8,342 bases of DNA from Leptolyngbya sp. SIO4C1. Its GTDB lineage: Bacteria; Cyanobacteriota; Cyanobacteriia; Phormidesmidales; Phormidesmidaceae. Both the position numbers and the translations under genes were made by a program. Location of the stretch: NCBI GenBank assembly GCA_010671975.1, contig JAAHIA010000218.1, positions 1-8,342 of the forward strand. The letters are read 5' to 3'. The notes below the pieces were generated by a model. That model was not told the DNA's origin, searched no databases, and saw only the letters and a list, made by a program, of their open reading frames with translations. Positions within the stretch are counted from its first letter, which is position 1, and every line of letters starts with the position of its first letter. Below, piece by piece: positions 1-6,537 of this stretch.

Positions 1-2523
1 TCCGGGGTACTCAGCCAGTTTGAAGGAGCGGACCCGAACGGCGATGGCAACCCAGACGATGCGCGAGATACTGACGGTGACGGCGTTGCCGACTACCTCG
101 ACCCGGATGATGACCAGGATGGTGTACTCAGCCAGTTCGAGAATCCAGACCCGAATGGCGACGGTAACCCGGATGATGCGCTAGATAGCGATGGTGATGG
201 CACGCCGGACTATATCGACCCAGATGATGACCAGGATAGTGTACTCAGCCAGTTCGAGAACCCTGACCCGAATGGCGACGGTAACCCGGATGATGCGCTA
301 GATAGCGATGGTGATGGCACGCCGGACTATATCGACCCAGATGATGACCAGGATGGTGTACTCAGCCAGTTCGAAAATCCTGACCCGAACGGCGACGGCA
401 ACCCAGATGATGCGCTGGACACCGATGGTGATGGCACGCCTAACTACATCGATCCAGATGATGATGGCGATGGCATTGACTCTCAGCTTGAGGGCGCTGA
501 CCCCAACGGTGACGGTAACCCAGATGACGCACTGGATCGTGACGGTGATGGTATACCGGATTATATCGATCCGGATGATGATGGCGATGGCATCAATACC
601 ATCGACGAAGATGCCGATGGCGATGGTAACCCGCTCAACGATGACAGCGACGGCGACGGTGTGCCGAACTACCTCGATCTCGATGGTGACAATGACGGCA
701 TTCTGGATGAGATAGAGGGCGGTGGCGATACCGACGGTGACGGCATCCCTGACTACCTTGATCTAGACAGCGATGGCGATGGTCTCACTGACTTAGAAGA
801 GTCTGGTCTGAGCAAAGCTGAGATTGACTCGCTTGATACTGATCGCAACGGCGTGATTGATGCCAGCAACAGCTTTGGATCGAATGGTCTGGCTGATGCG
901 GTTGAGACAGCCCCCGAGTCGGGTGTACCGGATTATGACAATGACGGCACCGCCGATCAGCCAGCTGATACCGATGGTGACGGCGTCGCTGATTATAAGG
1001 ACCTGGATACGGACAACGATGGCATCAACGATGTCATTGAAGGGGGTGGCACTGACGCAGACGGCAACGGTCTTGATGACAATACGGGCGGTGCTGATGC
1101 CGATGGTGATGGCCTACCCGACGCCCTGGATCCTGACAATGGCGGCACGCCGGTTGAAGCACCTGATACTGACAGAGACAGTGTTCAAGATTTCCGCGAT
1201 CTGGATTCTGACAATGATGGTATTAGCGATGTCATTGAGAACAGCAACGAAGATACCAACGGCGATGGCTTAGTAGATGGGCCAGATACGGATGGCGACG
1301 GCATTGCTGATGCGGTTGATGCAGCCAACGGATTTGGGGATGCCAACGATGGCGGAGCCATCGATACAGATGGCGATGGCGTCAGTGACTATGTAGATCT
1401 AGACACTGACAATGACGGCATCCTCGATGTGGTCGAAGGGGGTAATGCCGATCCGGAAGGGAACGGTATCGTCGATGGACCAGACTCTGACGGCGATGGA
1501 ATTGCCGATGCGGTTGATGCAACCGATGGTTTTGGTGATACCAACGATGCTGGAGCACCGGACTTTGACGGTGATGGCTTTGATAACTATCGCGATCCAG
1601 ACACTGACAACGACGGCGTTTTCGACGTGATTGAAGGGGGTAACGGTGAGACTGACGCTGATGGTGATGGCGTCGTTGACGGGCCAGACTCTGACGGCGA
1701 TGGTATTCCTGATGCGGTTGATGATCTAGATGGCTTCGGGGGTAACAACCCGAGCGGCGGCGCTCCGGATAGCAATAATGACGGCGTGCCCGACTTCTTG
1801 CAGCCAGGTAGCAACAGCGGTAGCAATCAAGGCTCTGGCGGCGAGGATGTGATCAACGGCGGCGATGGTAACGATATCATCAACGGCCTCAGTGACGATG
1901 ACACCCTGGACGGCGGTGCTGGCGACGATGTAGTCAACGGGGGTAGCGACCGGGATATTGTGCGAGGCGGTGCTGATAATGATGTTCTCAATGGGGGCAG
2001 CAGTGCCGATCAGATGGAGGCTGGCGACGGGGATGATATTGTCAACGGCGGTAGCGGTGATGACACTATCGATGGCCAAAACGGTAGAGATGTCTTGAGC
2101 GGCGGTAGCGGCCAGGATATTCTCTTCGGCGGTGCCGGCAACGATCTTCTCACAGGCGGTAGCGAAAATGACCAGCTCTTTGGTCAGGAGGGAAGAGACC
2201 TCTTGCGCGGCTCCAGCGGCGATGACGTGCTAGTCGGTGGCGTTGGCGATGATCTCCTATTTGGCGGGCAGGGACGAGACTTCTTTGCCTATACTCAAGC
2301 CAGCGAATTTGGCGATGTCATCTACGACTTTGAGATTGTGCGCGATCGCATTGATCTCAGCGCCATCTTCAACGGCAATGCGTCGCTGGGGAGCAACGTC
2401 AATGCTCAGCAGGTCGGTCGACACACGGCCATTCTGGCCAATACGGGGGCAGGGCTAGAGCAGGTAGCGCTGCTGCTCAACGTCAACGCTAACACGCTGG
2501 ATAGCAGCAACTTTATTTTCTAG
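1..2523 (+). CDS. Large secreted Ca2+-binding repeat protein (TSP3-like plus RTX repeats), 5' partial
   Basis: The frame is open from base 1 to the TAG at 2521-2523, giving 840 residues with the start upstream of the window; the GTG at 661 is internal to the repeats and is not a believable start. Residues 3-197 are five 39-residue units rich in DxDxDG loops (thrombospondin type 3-like). Residues 198-333 are irregular loops of the same kind, 334-597 are four 66-residue units, and 613-765 are about seventeen RTX nonapeptides of the GGxGxDxLx type. The C-terminus (about 761-840, with FFAYT, DFE at 776 and DRIDLSAIF from 782) resembles the type I secretion target region of RTX and serralysin-like proteins. 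I infer export by an ABC type I system and folding on extracellular Ca2+. No cysteine or tryptophan and only two lysines are seen. The role (surface layer, adhesion or matrix) cannot be told because any N-terminal functional domain is missing. Confidence 0.93.
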   Translation, partial: SGVLSQFEGADPNGDGNPDDARDTDGDGVADYLDPDDDQDGVLSQFENPDPNGDGNPDDALDSDGDGTPDYIDPDDDQDSVLSQFENPDPNGDGNPDDALDSDGDGTPDYIDPDDDQDGVLSQFENPDPNGDGNPDDALDTDGDGTPNYIDPDDDGDGIDSQLEGADPNGDGNPDDALDRDGDGIPDYIDPDDDGDGINTIDEDADGDGNPLNDDSDGDGVPNYLDLDGDNDGILDEIEGGGDTDGDGIPDYLDLDSDGDGLTDLEESGLSKAEIDSLDTDRNGVIDASNSFGSNGLADAVETAPESGVPDYDNDGTADQPADTDGDGVADYKDLDTDNDGINDVIEGGGTDADGNGLDDNTGGADADGDGLPDALDPDNGGTPVEAPDTDRDSVQDFRDLDSDNDGISDVIENSNEDTNGDGLVDGPDTDGDGIADAVDAANGFGDANDGGAIDTDGDGVSDYVDLDTDNDGILDVVEGGNADPEGNGIVDGPDSDGDGIADAVDATDGFGDTNDAGAPDFDGDGFDNYRDPDTDNDGVFDVIEGGNGETDADGDGVVDGPDSDGDGIPDAVDDLDGFGGNNPSGGAPDSNNDGVPDFLQPGSNSGSNQGSGGEDVINGGDGNDIINGLSDDDTLDGGAGDDVVNGGSDRDIVRGGADNDVLNGGSSADQMEAGDGDDIVNGGSGDDTIDGQNGRDVLSGGSGQDILFGGAGNDLLTGGSENDQLFGQEGRDLLRGSSGDDVLVGGVGDDLLFGGQGRDFFAYTQASEFGDVIYDFEIVRDRIDLSAIFNGNASLGSNVNAQQVGRHTAILANTGAGLEQVALLLNVNANTLDSSNFIF
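7..591 (+). repeat. Five tandem 117-bp repeats (39-residue Asp-rich units)
   Basis: Units begin at 7, 124, 241, 358 and 475, spaced exactly 117 bp. The first four each start with GTACTCAGCCAGTT. The 124 and 241 copies differ at only three of 117 positions, two of them synonymous; the first and last copies are more diverged. Each unit encodes GVLSQFENPDPNGDGNPDDA followed by LDSDGDGTPDYIDPDDDQD, with 13 Asp among 39 residues. The array is already under way at the window edge, so more copies may lie upstream. Confidence 0.95.
1000..1791 (+). repeat. Four tandem 198-bp repeats (66-residue Asp-rich units)
   Basis: Units start at 1000, 1198, 1396 and 1594, each with D(L/P)D(T/S)DNDG, spaced exactly 198 bp. 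Units two to four share the core VDGPD(T/S)DGDGI(A/P)DAVD followed by GFG; unit one is more divergent and lacks GFG. Bases 676-999 look like an enlarged 108-residue relative of the same unit. Nucleotide divergence between copies is clearly higher than in the 117-bp array, so this block is probably older. Confidence 0.88.
1837..2295 (+). repeat. RTX (hemolysin-type) calcium-binding nonapeptide array
   Basis: About seventeen consecutive 27-bp (nine-residue) units can be laid out without gaps, from GGEDVINGG to QGRDFFAYT. Typical members are DGDDIVNGG, SGDDTIDGQ, AGNDLLTGG and VGDDLLFGG. In known RTX proteins such units form a parallel beta-roll that binds Ca2+ between turns after secretion. Several units depart from the consensus (SSADQMEAG, SENDQLFGQ, EGRDLLRGS), so not every turn may bind calcium. 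Confidence 0.93.
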
Positions 2524-2538
2524 CTAGCAGCTGCAGTG

Positions 2539-2563
2539 CAGGGGAGGATTAATCCCTCCCCTG
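2539..2563 (+). terminator. Hairpin 15 nt after the RTX gene stop
   Basis: CAGGGGAGG (2539-2547) pairs perfectly with CCTCCCCTG (2555-2563) around a 7-nt loop. No T-tract follows, so it may act as an mRNA 3'-end stabiliser or a weak terminator; the stronger terminator lies about 30 bp further on. Confidence 0.45.
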
Positions 2564-2592
2564 TCAACCAATACTGCAAGTTACAAAACACT

Positions 2593-2636
2593 AAAAAAAC
2601 TCTTGTTCATGCCCGCGTGAACAAGAGTTTCTTTTT
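2593..2636. terminator. Bidirectional rho-independent terminator
   Basis: A perfect 13-bp stem AAACTCTTGTTCA (2597-2609) / TGAACAAGAGTTT (2618-2630) encloses an 8-nt loop. On the plus strand the stem runs into TTTCTTTTT, ending the RTX-protein transcript. On the minus strand it runs into seven T residues (the A-run at 2593-2599), ending the futB-futA-piuC transcript about 155 nt after the piuC stop. The placement between two convergent genes supports use in both directions. Confidence 0.85.
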
Positions 2637-2791
2637 GGCAGGTAGCCGCTGCCAACAGCAGCTAGCTTCATCGATGCCTATCGCGGGCGCGGGCCAGAGA
2701 ACCCGGTGCGCTAGTCAGTCGCTGGTAGAACAAAGCCGGCTTAGAATGGCTGAGAGCATCAGCGCTGGCGAGGCCATACGTAAGCCGTGGA

Positions 2792-3445
2792 CTAATCGAC
2801 CCAGCGGCGCAGTAAGTTCGCCACGCTTTTGGAGATTAGATCAAATTCGTCCGTCTTGCCCTGCTTAGCAAACAGCGATCGCCGCGCGGTATCTAGATCG
2901 AACAGCAGCTCTCTCTGGGCTGGATCGCGAATCCAGCTTTGAACCCAGCCGACGGCCACCAGCCGCACGCCCTGAGTGACCTCGTTAACGCGATGCAAAG
3001 CCGAAGCTGGATACACCAGCACTGAACCGGCCGCCAGCTTGTAGGTCTGCTCGTCGTCAGCTCCTTCTATCACCAGCTCGCCGCCGGCATAAGTCTGCGG
3101 CGAGCTAAGAAAGACGGTAAAGGAGATATCTGAGCGCCACTGGCCCATCAGCGCGTTGTCCGCATGGGTGCCATAGGCCATCCCGGGATCGTAGCGGCTG
3201 AGCAAGACCGTGTGAATGCGCTTGGGCCGCACTGCCGCCTGAAACAGCGGATGGCGATTGAGCGCCTCCACAATCTGCTGGCGCAGCGGTGCAGCCTCTG
3301 CCGGAGCGAGCTGCTGATTGTGCTTGACCTGTTTGGCATACCAGCCGGCTGTGGTTTTACCTTCAACAAAGCTGGCTGCCTCTAGTTGAGCAACCATCTC
3401 AGCGCAGGTTTGAGCTGAAAGCAGCGCTGGAATCCTAAACAGCAT
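2792..3445 (-). CDS. piuC: PKHD-type Fe(II)/2-oxoglutarate dioxygenase, PiuC/YbiX family
   Basis: 217 residues, full length for the PiuC/YbiX family. The metal triad is H94-x-D96 (in YGTHADNALMG) and H151 (in YPASALHRV), with R161 placed to bind 2-oxoglutarate. Family landmarks include TAG then VKHNQQL near residues 32-46, YAGGELVIE at 119-127, SWIRDPAQRELLFDLD near 170-185 and a C-terminal LLRRWVD. Relatives in Proteobacteria sit beside TonB-dependent iron-siderophore receptors, and cyanobacterial relatives occur with iron transport genes; the substrate is unknown to me. The start is 5 bp after the futA stop, so the two are almost certainly cotranscribed, although no strong Shine-Dalgarno is visible. 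Probably cytoplasmic and iron-dependent for activity. The family call is firm; the exact role is not. Confidence 0.93.
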   Translation of the reverse strand: MLFRIPALLSAQTCAEMVAQLEAASFVEGKTTAGWYAKQVKHNQQLAPAEAAPLRQQIVEALNRHPLFQAAVRPKRIHTVLLSRYDPGMAYGTHADNALMGQWRSDISFTVFLSSPQTYAGGELVIEGADDEQTYKLAAGSVLVYPASALHRVNEVTQGVRLVAVGWVQSWIRDPAQRELLFDLDTARRSLFAKQGKTDEFDLISKSVANLLRRWVD

Positions 3446-3450
3446 CGGCG

Positions 3451-4500
3451 CTATTTCCAGCCGGCGCGATCGGCCAGCTTGATTACTTCCGGGTTGTTGC
3501 GCCCGTAGGCAGAGACGTTGACTTCATCCACTTTGAAGTCTCCCAGTTCGGCCACAACCGGATCAATGTCGATACCGCTGACTACCGGATATTCATTGTT
3601 GCCTTCGGCAAACACGGCCTGCGCTTCAGGACTGACCAGAAACTCTAAAAACGCGATCGCATTTTCCTCATGCGGTGCCCCAGCGACGACGCCCGCACCG
3701 CTGATATTCACATGGGTGCCGCGATCGCCCTGATTGGGGAAGAAGACCGCTGTTTGCTCAATCACTGCCTGATCGGCCGGGTCGTCTGATTTTGCGAGTC
3801 TGGCCCAGTAGTAGTGATTGACAATGGCCACGTCGCACTGCCCGGCCGCTACCGCCTTGATCTGGTCAGTGTCGCCGCCTTCAGGCTGGCGGGCGAAGTT
3901 GTCGACTAGGTTCTCAGCCCAGGCTTCGGTGGCCTCGACGCCCTTGGTTTCAACCATCGAGCCGAGCAGAGACTGGTTGTAGATATTCTCAGAGCTGCGT
4001 ACGCAAACCCGATCGTCCCACGCCGGTTCGGCCAGCGCTTCATAGGTCGATAGCTCTGAAGGCTCCACGGCATCGATATTGTAGACCAGCAAGCGGGCGC
4101 GCTTAGTCAGCCCAAACCAGAGCCCGTCTGGATGGCGCAGATTTTCGGGCACAGCGGTCTCAAGGACCTCAGAAGAGACCGGCTGCCAAATGTCGGCTTC
4201 TTCGGCGCGCCACAGCCGGCCGGCATCTACGGTAATAAATACGTCAGCCGGGCTGTTAGCCCCTTCGTTTTTGATGCGCTCGATTAGCTCGTCTGATTTG
4301 CCTTCAACTAGATTGACTTCGATGCCGGTCTCTGCGGTAAAGCGATCGTAGAGAGCATCGTCAATGTCATAGTGGCGCGCCGAATAGACGTTAACCACCT
4401 CTCCAGCGGCTTCTTCTTGAGACTGATTAGCACAGCCGGCGGCTGATACAAGCCCGGCTAAGAGCAGAAAACCTGCTATCTTTCGTTGATTAAGCTGCAT
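3451..4500 (-). CDS. futA: Iron(III) ABC transporter substrate-binding lipoprotein FutA
   Basis: 349 residues, typical of the FutA/IdiA/FbpA class. The N-terminus has a basic start, a hydrophobic stretch and a plausible lipobox ending at C23 (AAGC), suggesting a lipid-anchored periplasmic protein; no twin-arginine motif is seen. Expected Fe(III) ligands are present: H43-Y44 (YSARHYDID), Y174 (SSENIYNQSLLGS) and Y230-Y231 (NHYYW). Their spacing matches the remembered ligand set of Synechocystis FutA1 (H54, Y55, Y185, Y241, Y242) with a constant offset of 11. C166 and C222 could form a disulfide. It would hand ferric iron to FutB. It lies 113 bp downstream of futB, with an AT-rich gap that could hold its own promoter, and 5 bp upstream of piuC. 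No clear Shine-Dalgarno precedes the ATG. Confidence 0.95.
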   Translation of the reverse strand: MQLNQRKIAGFLLLAGLVSAAGCANQSQEEAAGEVVNVYSARHYDIDDALYDRFTAETGIEVNLVEGKSDELIERIKNEGANSPADVFITVDAGRLWRAEEADIWQPVSSEVLETAVPENLRHPDGLWFGLTKRARLLVYNIDAVEPSELSTYEALAEPAWDDRVCVRSSENIYNQSLLGSMVETKGVEATEAWAENLVDNFARQPEGGDTDQIKAVAAGQCDVAIVNHYYWARLAKSDDPADQAVIEQTAVFFPNQGDRGTHVNISGAGVVAGAPHEENAIAFLEFLVSPEAQAVFAEGNNEYPVVSGIDIDPVVAELGDFKVDEVNVSAYGRNNPEVIKLADRAGWK

Positions 4501-4550
4501 TGAACAACTACTTCTGCATGAGAATGGGTACAGGACACAGTCATTCTAAT

Positions 4551-4569
4551 GGAATCTATTGTCATTTAC
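4551..4569 (-). promoter_or_regulatory. Possible Fur-box-like site upstream of futA
   Basis: Read on the minus strand, GTAAATGACAATAGATTCC matches the classic 19-bp Fur consensus GATAATGATAATCATTATC at 11 positions, well in the left half and poorly in the right half. It lies about 50-70 bp before the futA ATG in an AT-rich gap, next to a possible -10 (TAGAAT, plus-strand 4543-4548). No good -35 is seen at normal spacing. The location and iron function make it worth noting; the match alone is weak. Confidence 0.25.
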
Positions 4570-4613
4570 TTCAACAAATTTTTGCGCCAGCAGTGAAAGG
4601 AATGAGGCAGGCG

Positions 4614-6314
4614 CTATTTGGCGGCGGCGCTTTGGGTCTGCTGGCAGCGCTGCGATCGCGCAATCTGTCGGCTCAGGAGGATGACAGGCAGCAGTCCAAC
4701 GGCCAAGATCATCAGCGCTGGGGCAGACGCTTCAATCAGGCGCTCGTCTGAGGCGTATTGGTAAACGCGCACCGCCAGCGTATCAAAGTTAAAGGGACGC
4801 ATCACCAGCGTTGCCGGCAGCTCTTTCATCACATCGACAAACACCAGCATCAGCGCCGTTAGCAAGCTGCTGCTCATCAGCGGCACGTGAATTTTATGGA
4901 GCGTGCGCATGGGTGAGCAGCCTAGGCTGCGGGCGGCATCGTCTAGGCTAGGCTGAATCTTAATCAGCCCTGATTCTACTGCCCCCAGCGCAACTGCCAA
5001 AAAGCGCACTAGATAGGCAAAGATCAGGGCGGTAATGGTGCCGCTAATCAGCAGTCCTGGCGATAGGCCCAGGGTCGCCTGTGCTATCTGCCCTAGCAGC
5101 TGATCGAGTCGAATCACCGGAATCAAAATGCCAACGGCAATCACTGCGCCGGGAATGCCGTAGCCCATGGCGGCTAGCCGCACGCCTAGCTGTACCGGTC
5201 GCGTGCGGTTAAGCCTCGCCCCGTAGGCCAAGACCAAAGAAACGCCAATTGCAATCACAGCTGTCAGGCTGGCCAGCAGCAGGCTGTGATAGGCCAGATC
5301 CCAGAACTGACGATCGACTGTGTCTTCGAGATGGGTGAGCGTCATCTGCAGCAGCAGCCCGGCCGGCAGCAGCAGCCCCAATACCACCGGCAGCAGGCAG
5401 ACCAGCTGCGCCATCAAAGCTCGCAGCCCGGCGAGCCGGTAGGGGGAAAGCTCTTGAGCACTGTTGCTAGTCTGATAGTATTTGGCCTGTCGCCGCGACC
5501 AGCGCTCTAGCAGCAGCAGCGTAAAAATAAACAGCATCAGCAGGGCCGACAGCTGCGCCGCCGCCACCCGCTCGCCCATGCCAAACCAGGTGCGATAGAT
5601 GCCGGTGGTAAAGGTCTGCACGCCGAAGTACTGTACCGTGCCAAAGTCATTCAGCGTTTCCATCAGCGCCAGTGCCAGCCCTGCCATCACCGCCGGCCGG
5701 CTCAGCGGTAGCGCCACCTTAAAAAAGCTGCGCCACGGGCTGCAGCCTAACACGCGACTGGCCTCAAGCGTGCAGCGAGACTGTTCTAGAAAGGCTACCC
5801 GCGCCAGCATGTAGACATAGGGATATAGCGTTAGGCTGAGCATGACAATCGCCCCCCCGACTGAGCGCACATTCGGGAACCAGTAGTCGGTGGCGCTCTG
5901 CCAGCCAAAGAGCGATCGCAGCCCGGTTTGTACCGGCCCGTAATATTCCAGCCATTCTGTATAGGTGTAGGCCAGCAGGTAGGCCGGGGCCGCCAAGGGC
6001 AGCAGCAGTGCCCATTCTAGCCAGCGGCTGCCGGCAAAGCGACAGACCGTCACCAGCCAGGCCGTGCTCACCCCCAGCAGGCAGACGCCTATCCCGACGC
6101 CGACCATCAGCAGCAGTGAGTTAGTGACATATTCAGTCAGTACGGTAGAGACCAGATGCGCCCACAGATCGCCCGCATCGGCAAAGACGCTGCCTAAAAC
6201 CACCAGCACCGGCAGCGCCACGAGTCCAGCAATTAGCCAGACGGCCACCGTCCAGCGGGTTGAGCGGGTTTGACGATCTTGGAAAAGCAGGCGAGTCGGG
6301 AGCTGTAAAGACAT
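4614..6314 (-). CDS. futB: Iron(III) ABC transporter permease FutB
   Basis: 566 residues, the usual length of the fused, two-domain FbpB/FutB permeases (two copies of the binding-protein-dependent transport fold, about 12 membrane segments). Each half has an EAA-type ATPase-contact loop: EASRVLGCSPWRSFFKVALP from residue 184 and DAARSLGCSPMRTLHKIHVP from 459. Also seen are the ferric-permease stretches ETLNDFGTVQYFGV (219-232) and VMKELPATLVMRPFNFDTLA (495-514). It forms the inner-membrane channel taking iron from FutA and needs an ATPase (FutC) not encoded in the window. The ATG at 6312-6314 gives a normal N-terminal cytoplasmic segment before the first helix at about 21-45; no clear Shine-Dalgarno is visible. 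It is first in the minus-strand group. Confidence 0.94.
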   Translation of the reverse strand: MSLQLPTRLLFQDRQTRSTRWTVAVWLIAGLVALPVLVVLGSVFADAGDLWAHLVSTVLTEYVTNSLLLMVGVGIGVCLLGVSTAWLVTVCRFAGSRWLEWALLLPLAAPAYLLAYTYTEWLEYYGPVQTGLRSLFGWQSATDYWFPNVRSVGGAIVMLSLTLYPYVYMLARVAFLEQSRCTLEASRVLGCSPWRSFFKVALPLSRPAVMAGLALALMETLNDFGTVQYFGVQTFTTGIYRTWFGMGERVAAAQLSALLMLFIFTLLLLERWSRRQAKYYQTSNSAQELSPYRLAGLRALMAQLVCLLPVVLGLLLPAGLLLQMTLTHLEDTVDRQFWDLAYHSLLLASLTAVIAIGVSLVLAYGARLNRTRPVQLGVRLAAMGYGIPGAVIAVGILIPVIRLDQLLGQIAQATLGLSPGLLISGTITALIFAYLVRFLAVALGAVESGLIKIQPSLDDAARSLGCSPMRTLHKIHVPLMSSSLLTALMLVFVDVMKELPATLVMRPFNFDTLAVRVYQYASDERLIEASAPALMILAVGLLPVILLSRQIARSQRCQQTQSAAAK

Positions 6315-6342
6315 GAAAAAGCGCTGACGTGGGTCTTCTCAA

Positions 6343-6370
6343 ATTATGACGGCTTCGGTAGCTCTGTAAA
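6343..6370 (-). promoter_or_regulatory. Candidate sigma70-type promoter for futB
   Basis: On the minus strand, TTTACA (plus 6365-6370) and CATAAT (plus 6343-6348) are separated by 16 bp, each one or two bases from the -35/-10 consensus. The -10 ends about 29 bp upstream of the futB ATG, a reasonable distance for a short leader. No convincing Fur box was found next to it. Confidence 0.5.
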
Positions 6371-6376
6371 CTAGAC

Positions 6377-6390
6377 CGCGCGATCGCGCG
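6377..6390. repeat. Extended HIP1 palindrome in the divergent control region
   Basis: A 14-bp perfect palindrome, CGCGCGATCGCGCG, contains the cyanobacterial HIP1 octamer GCGATCGC. It sits just upstream of the candidate futB promoter. It is the only non-coding copy among the nine HIP1 octamers in the window. Confidence 0.8.
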
Positions 6391-6537
6391 CACGTCGGCT
6401 GGGTATGGTCAAAGCTCAGCGTATTCAGAAAAGTTCTCTATCTTCATAAAGCTTGCCTAGGTGCGCTGCGGTATTGGCCAGCACTGTCTGAGCGGCGCGA
6501 TCTGGCTATGCTGGGTTGCTGGCTGCTGGTATTGCTG

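Noticed and set aside
1..591. CRISPR-like or non-coding tandem array
   Set aside because: Units are contiguous with no spacers, are multiples of three, and keep one Asp-rich open frame with silent differences, so the repeats are protein coding.
308..715. Plus-strand methionine-rich 135-residue open frame inside the repeat gene
   Set aside because: It is the +1 frame of GAT-GGT-GAT-GGC codons; because repeat units are multiples of three with no stops in this frame, it stays open by construction. The product is low complexity with no start signal.
2777..2786. TACGTAAGCC, also found at 7506-7515, both just downstream of minus-strand stop codons
   Set aside because: Tens of 10-mer coincidences are expected in 8.3 kb by chance, and the flanks do not match; no shared structure supports a common 3' element.
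2637..2791. Possible tRNA or small RNA in the GC-rich stretch after the terminator
   Set aside because: Short GC-rich inverted segments are present, but there is no T-loop, no cloverleaf and no clear promoter. A stray 3' untranslated region of piuC explains it.
2536..2868. Plus-strand 110-residue open frame after the RTX gene
   Set aside because: It runs through the hairpin and terminator and then antisense over the end of piuC. It has no Shine-Dalgarno and no recognisable motif.
4500..4751. Plus-strand 83-residue open frame over the futA-futB gap
   Set aside because: Most of it is antisense to the 3' end of futB and it has no coding signature; the gap is better explained as regulatory.
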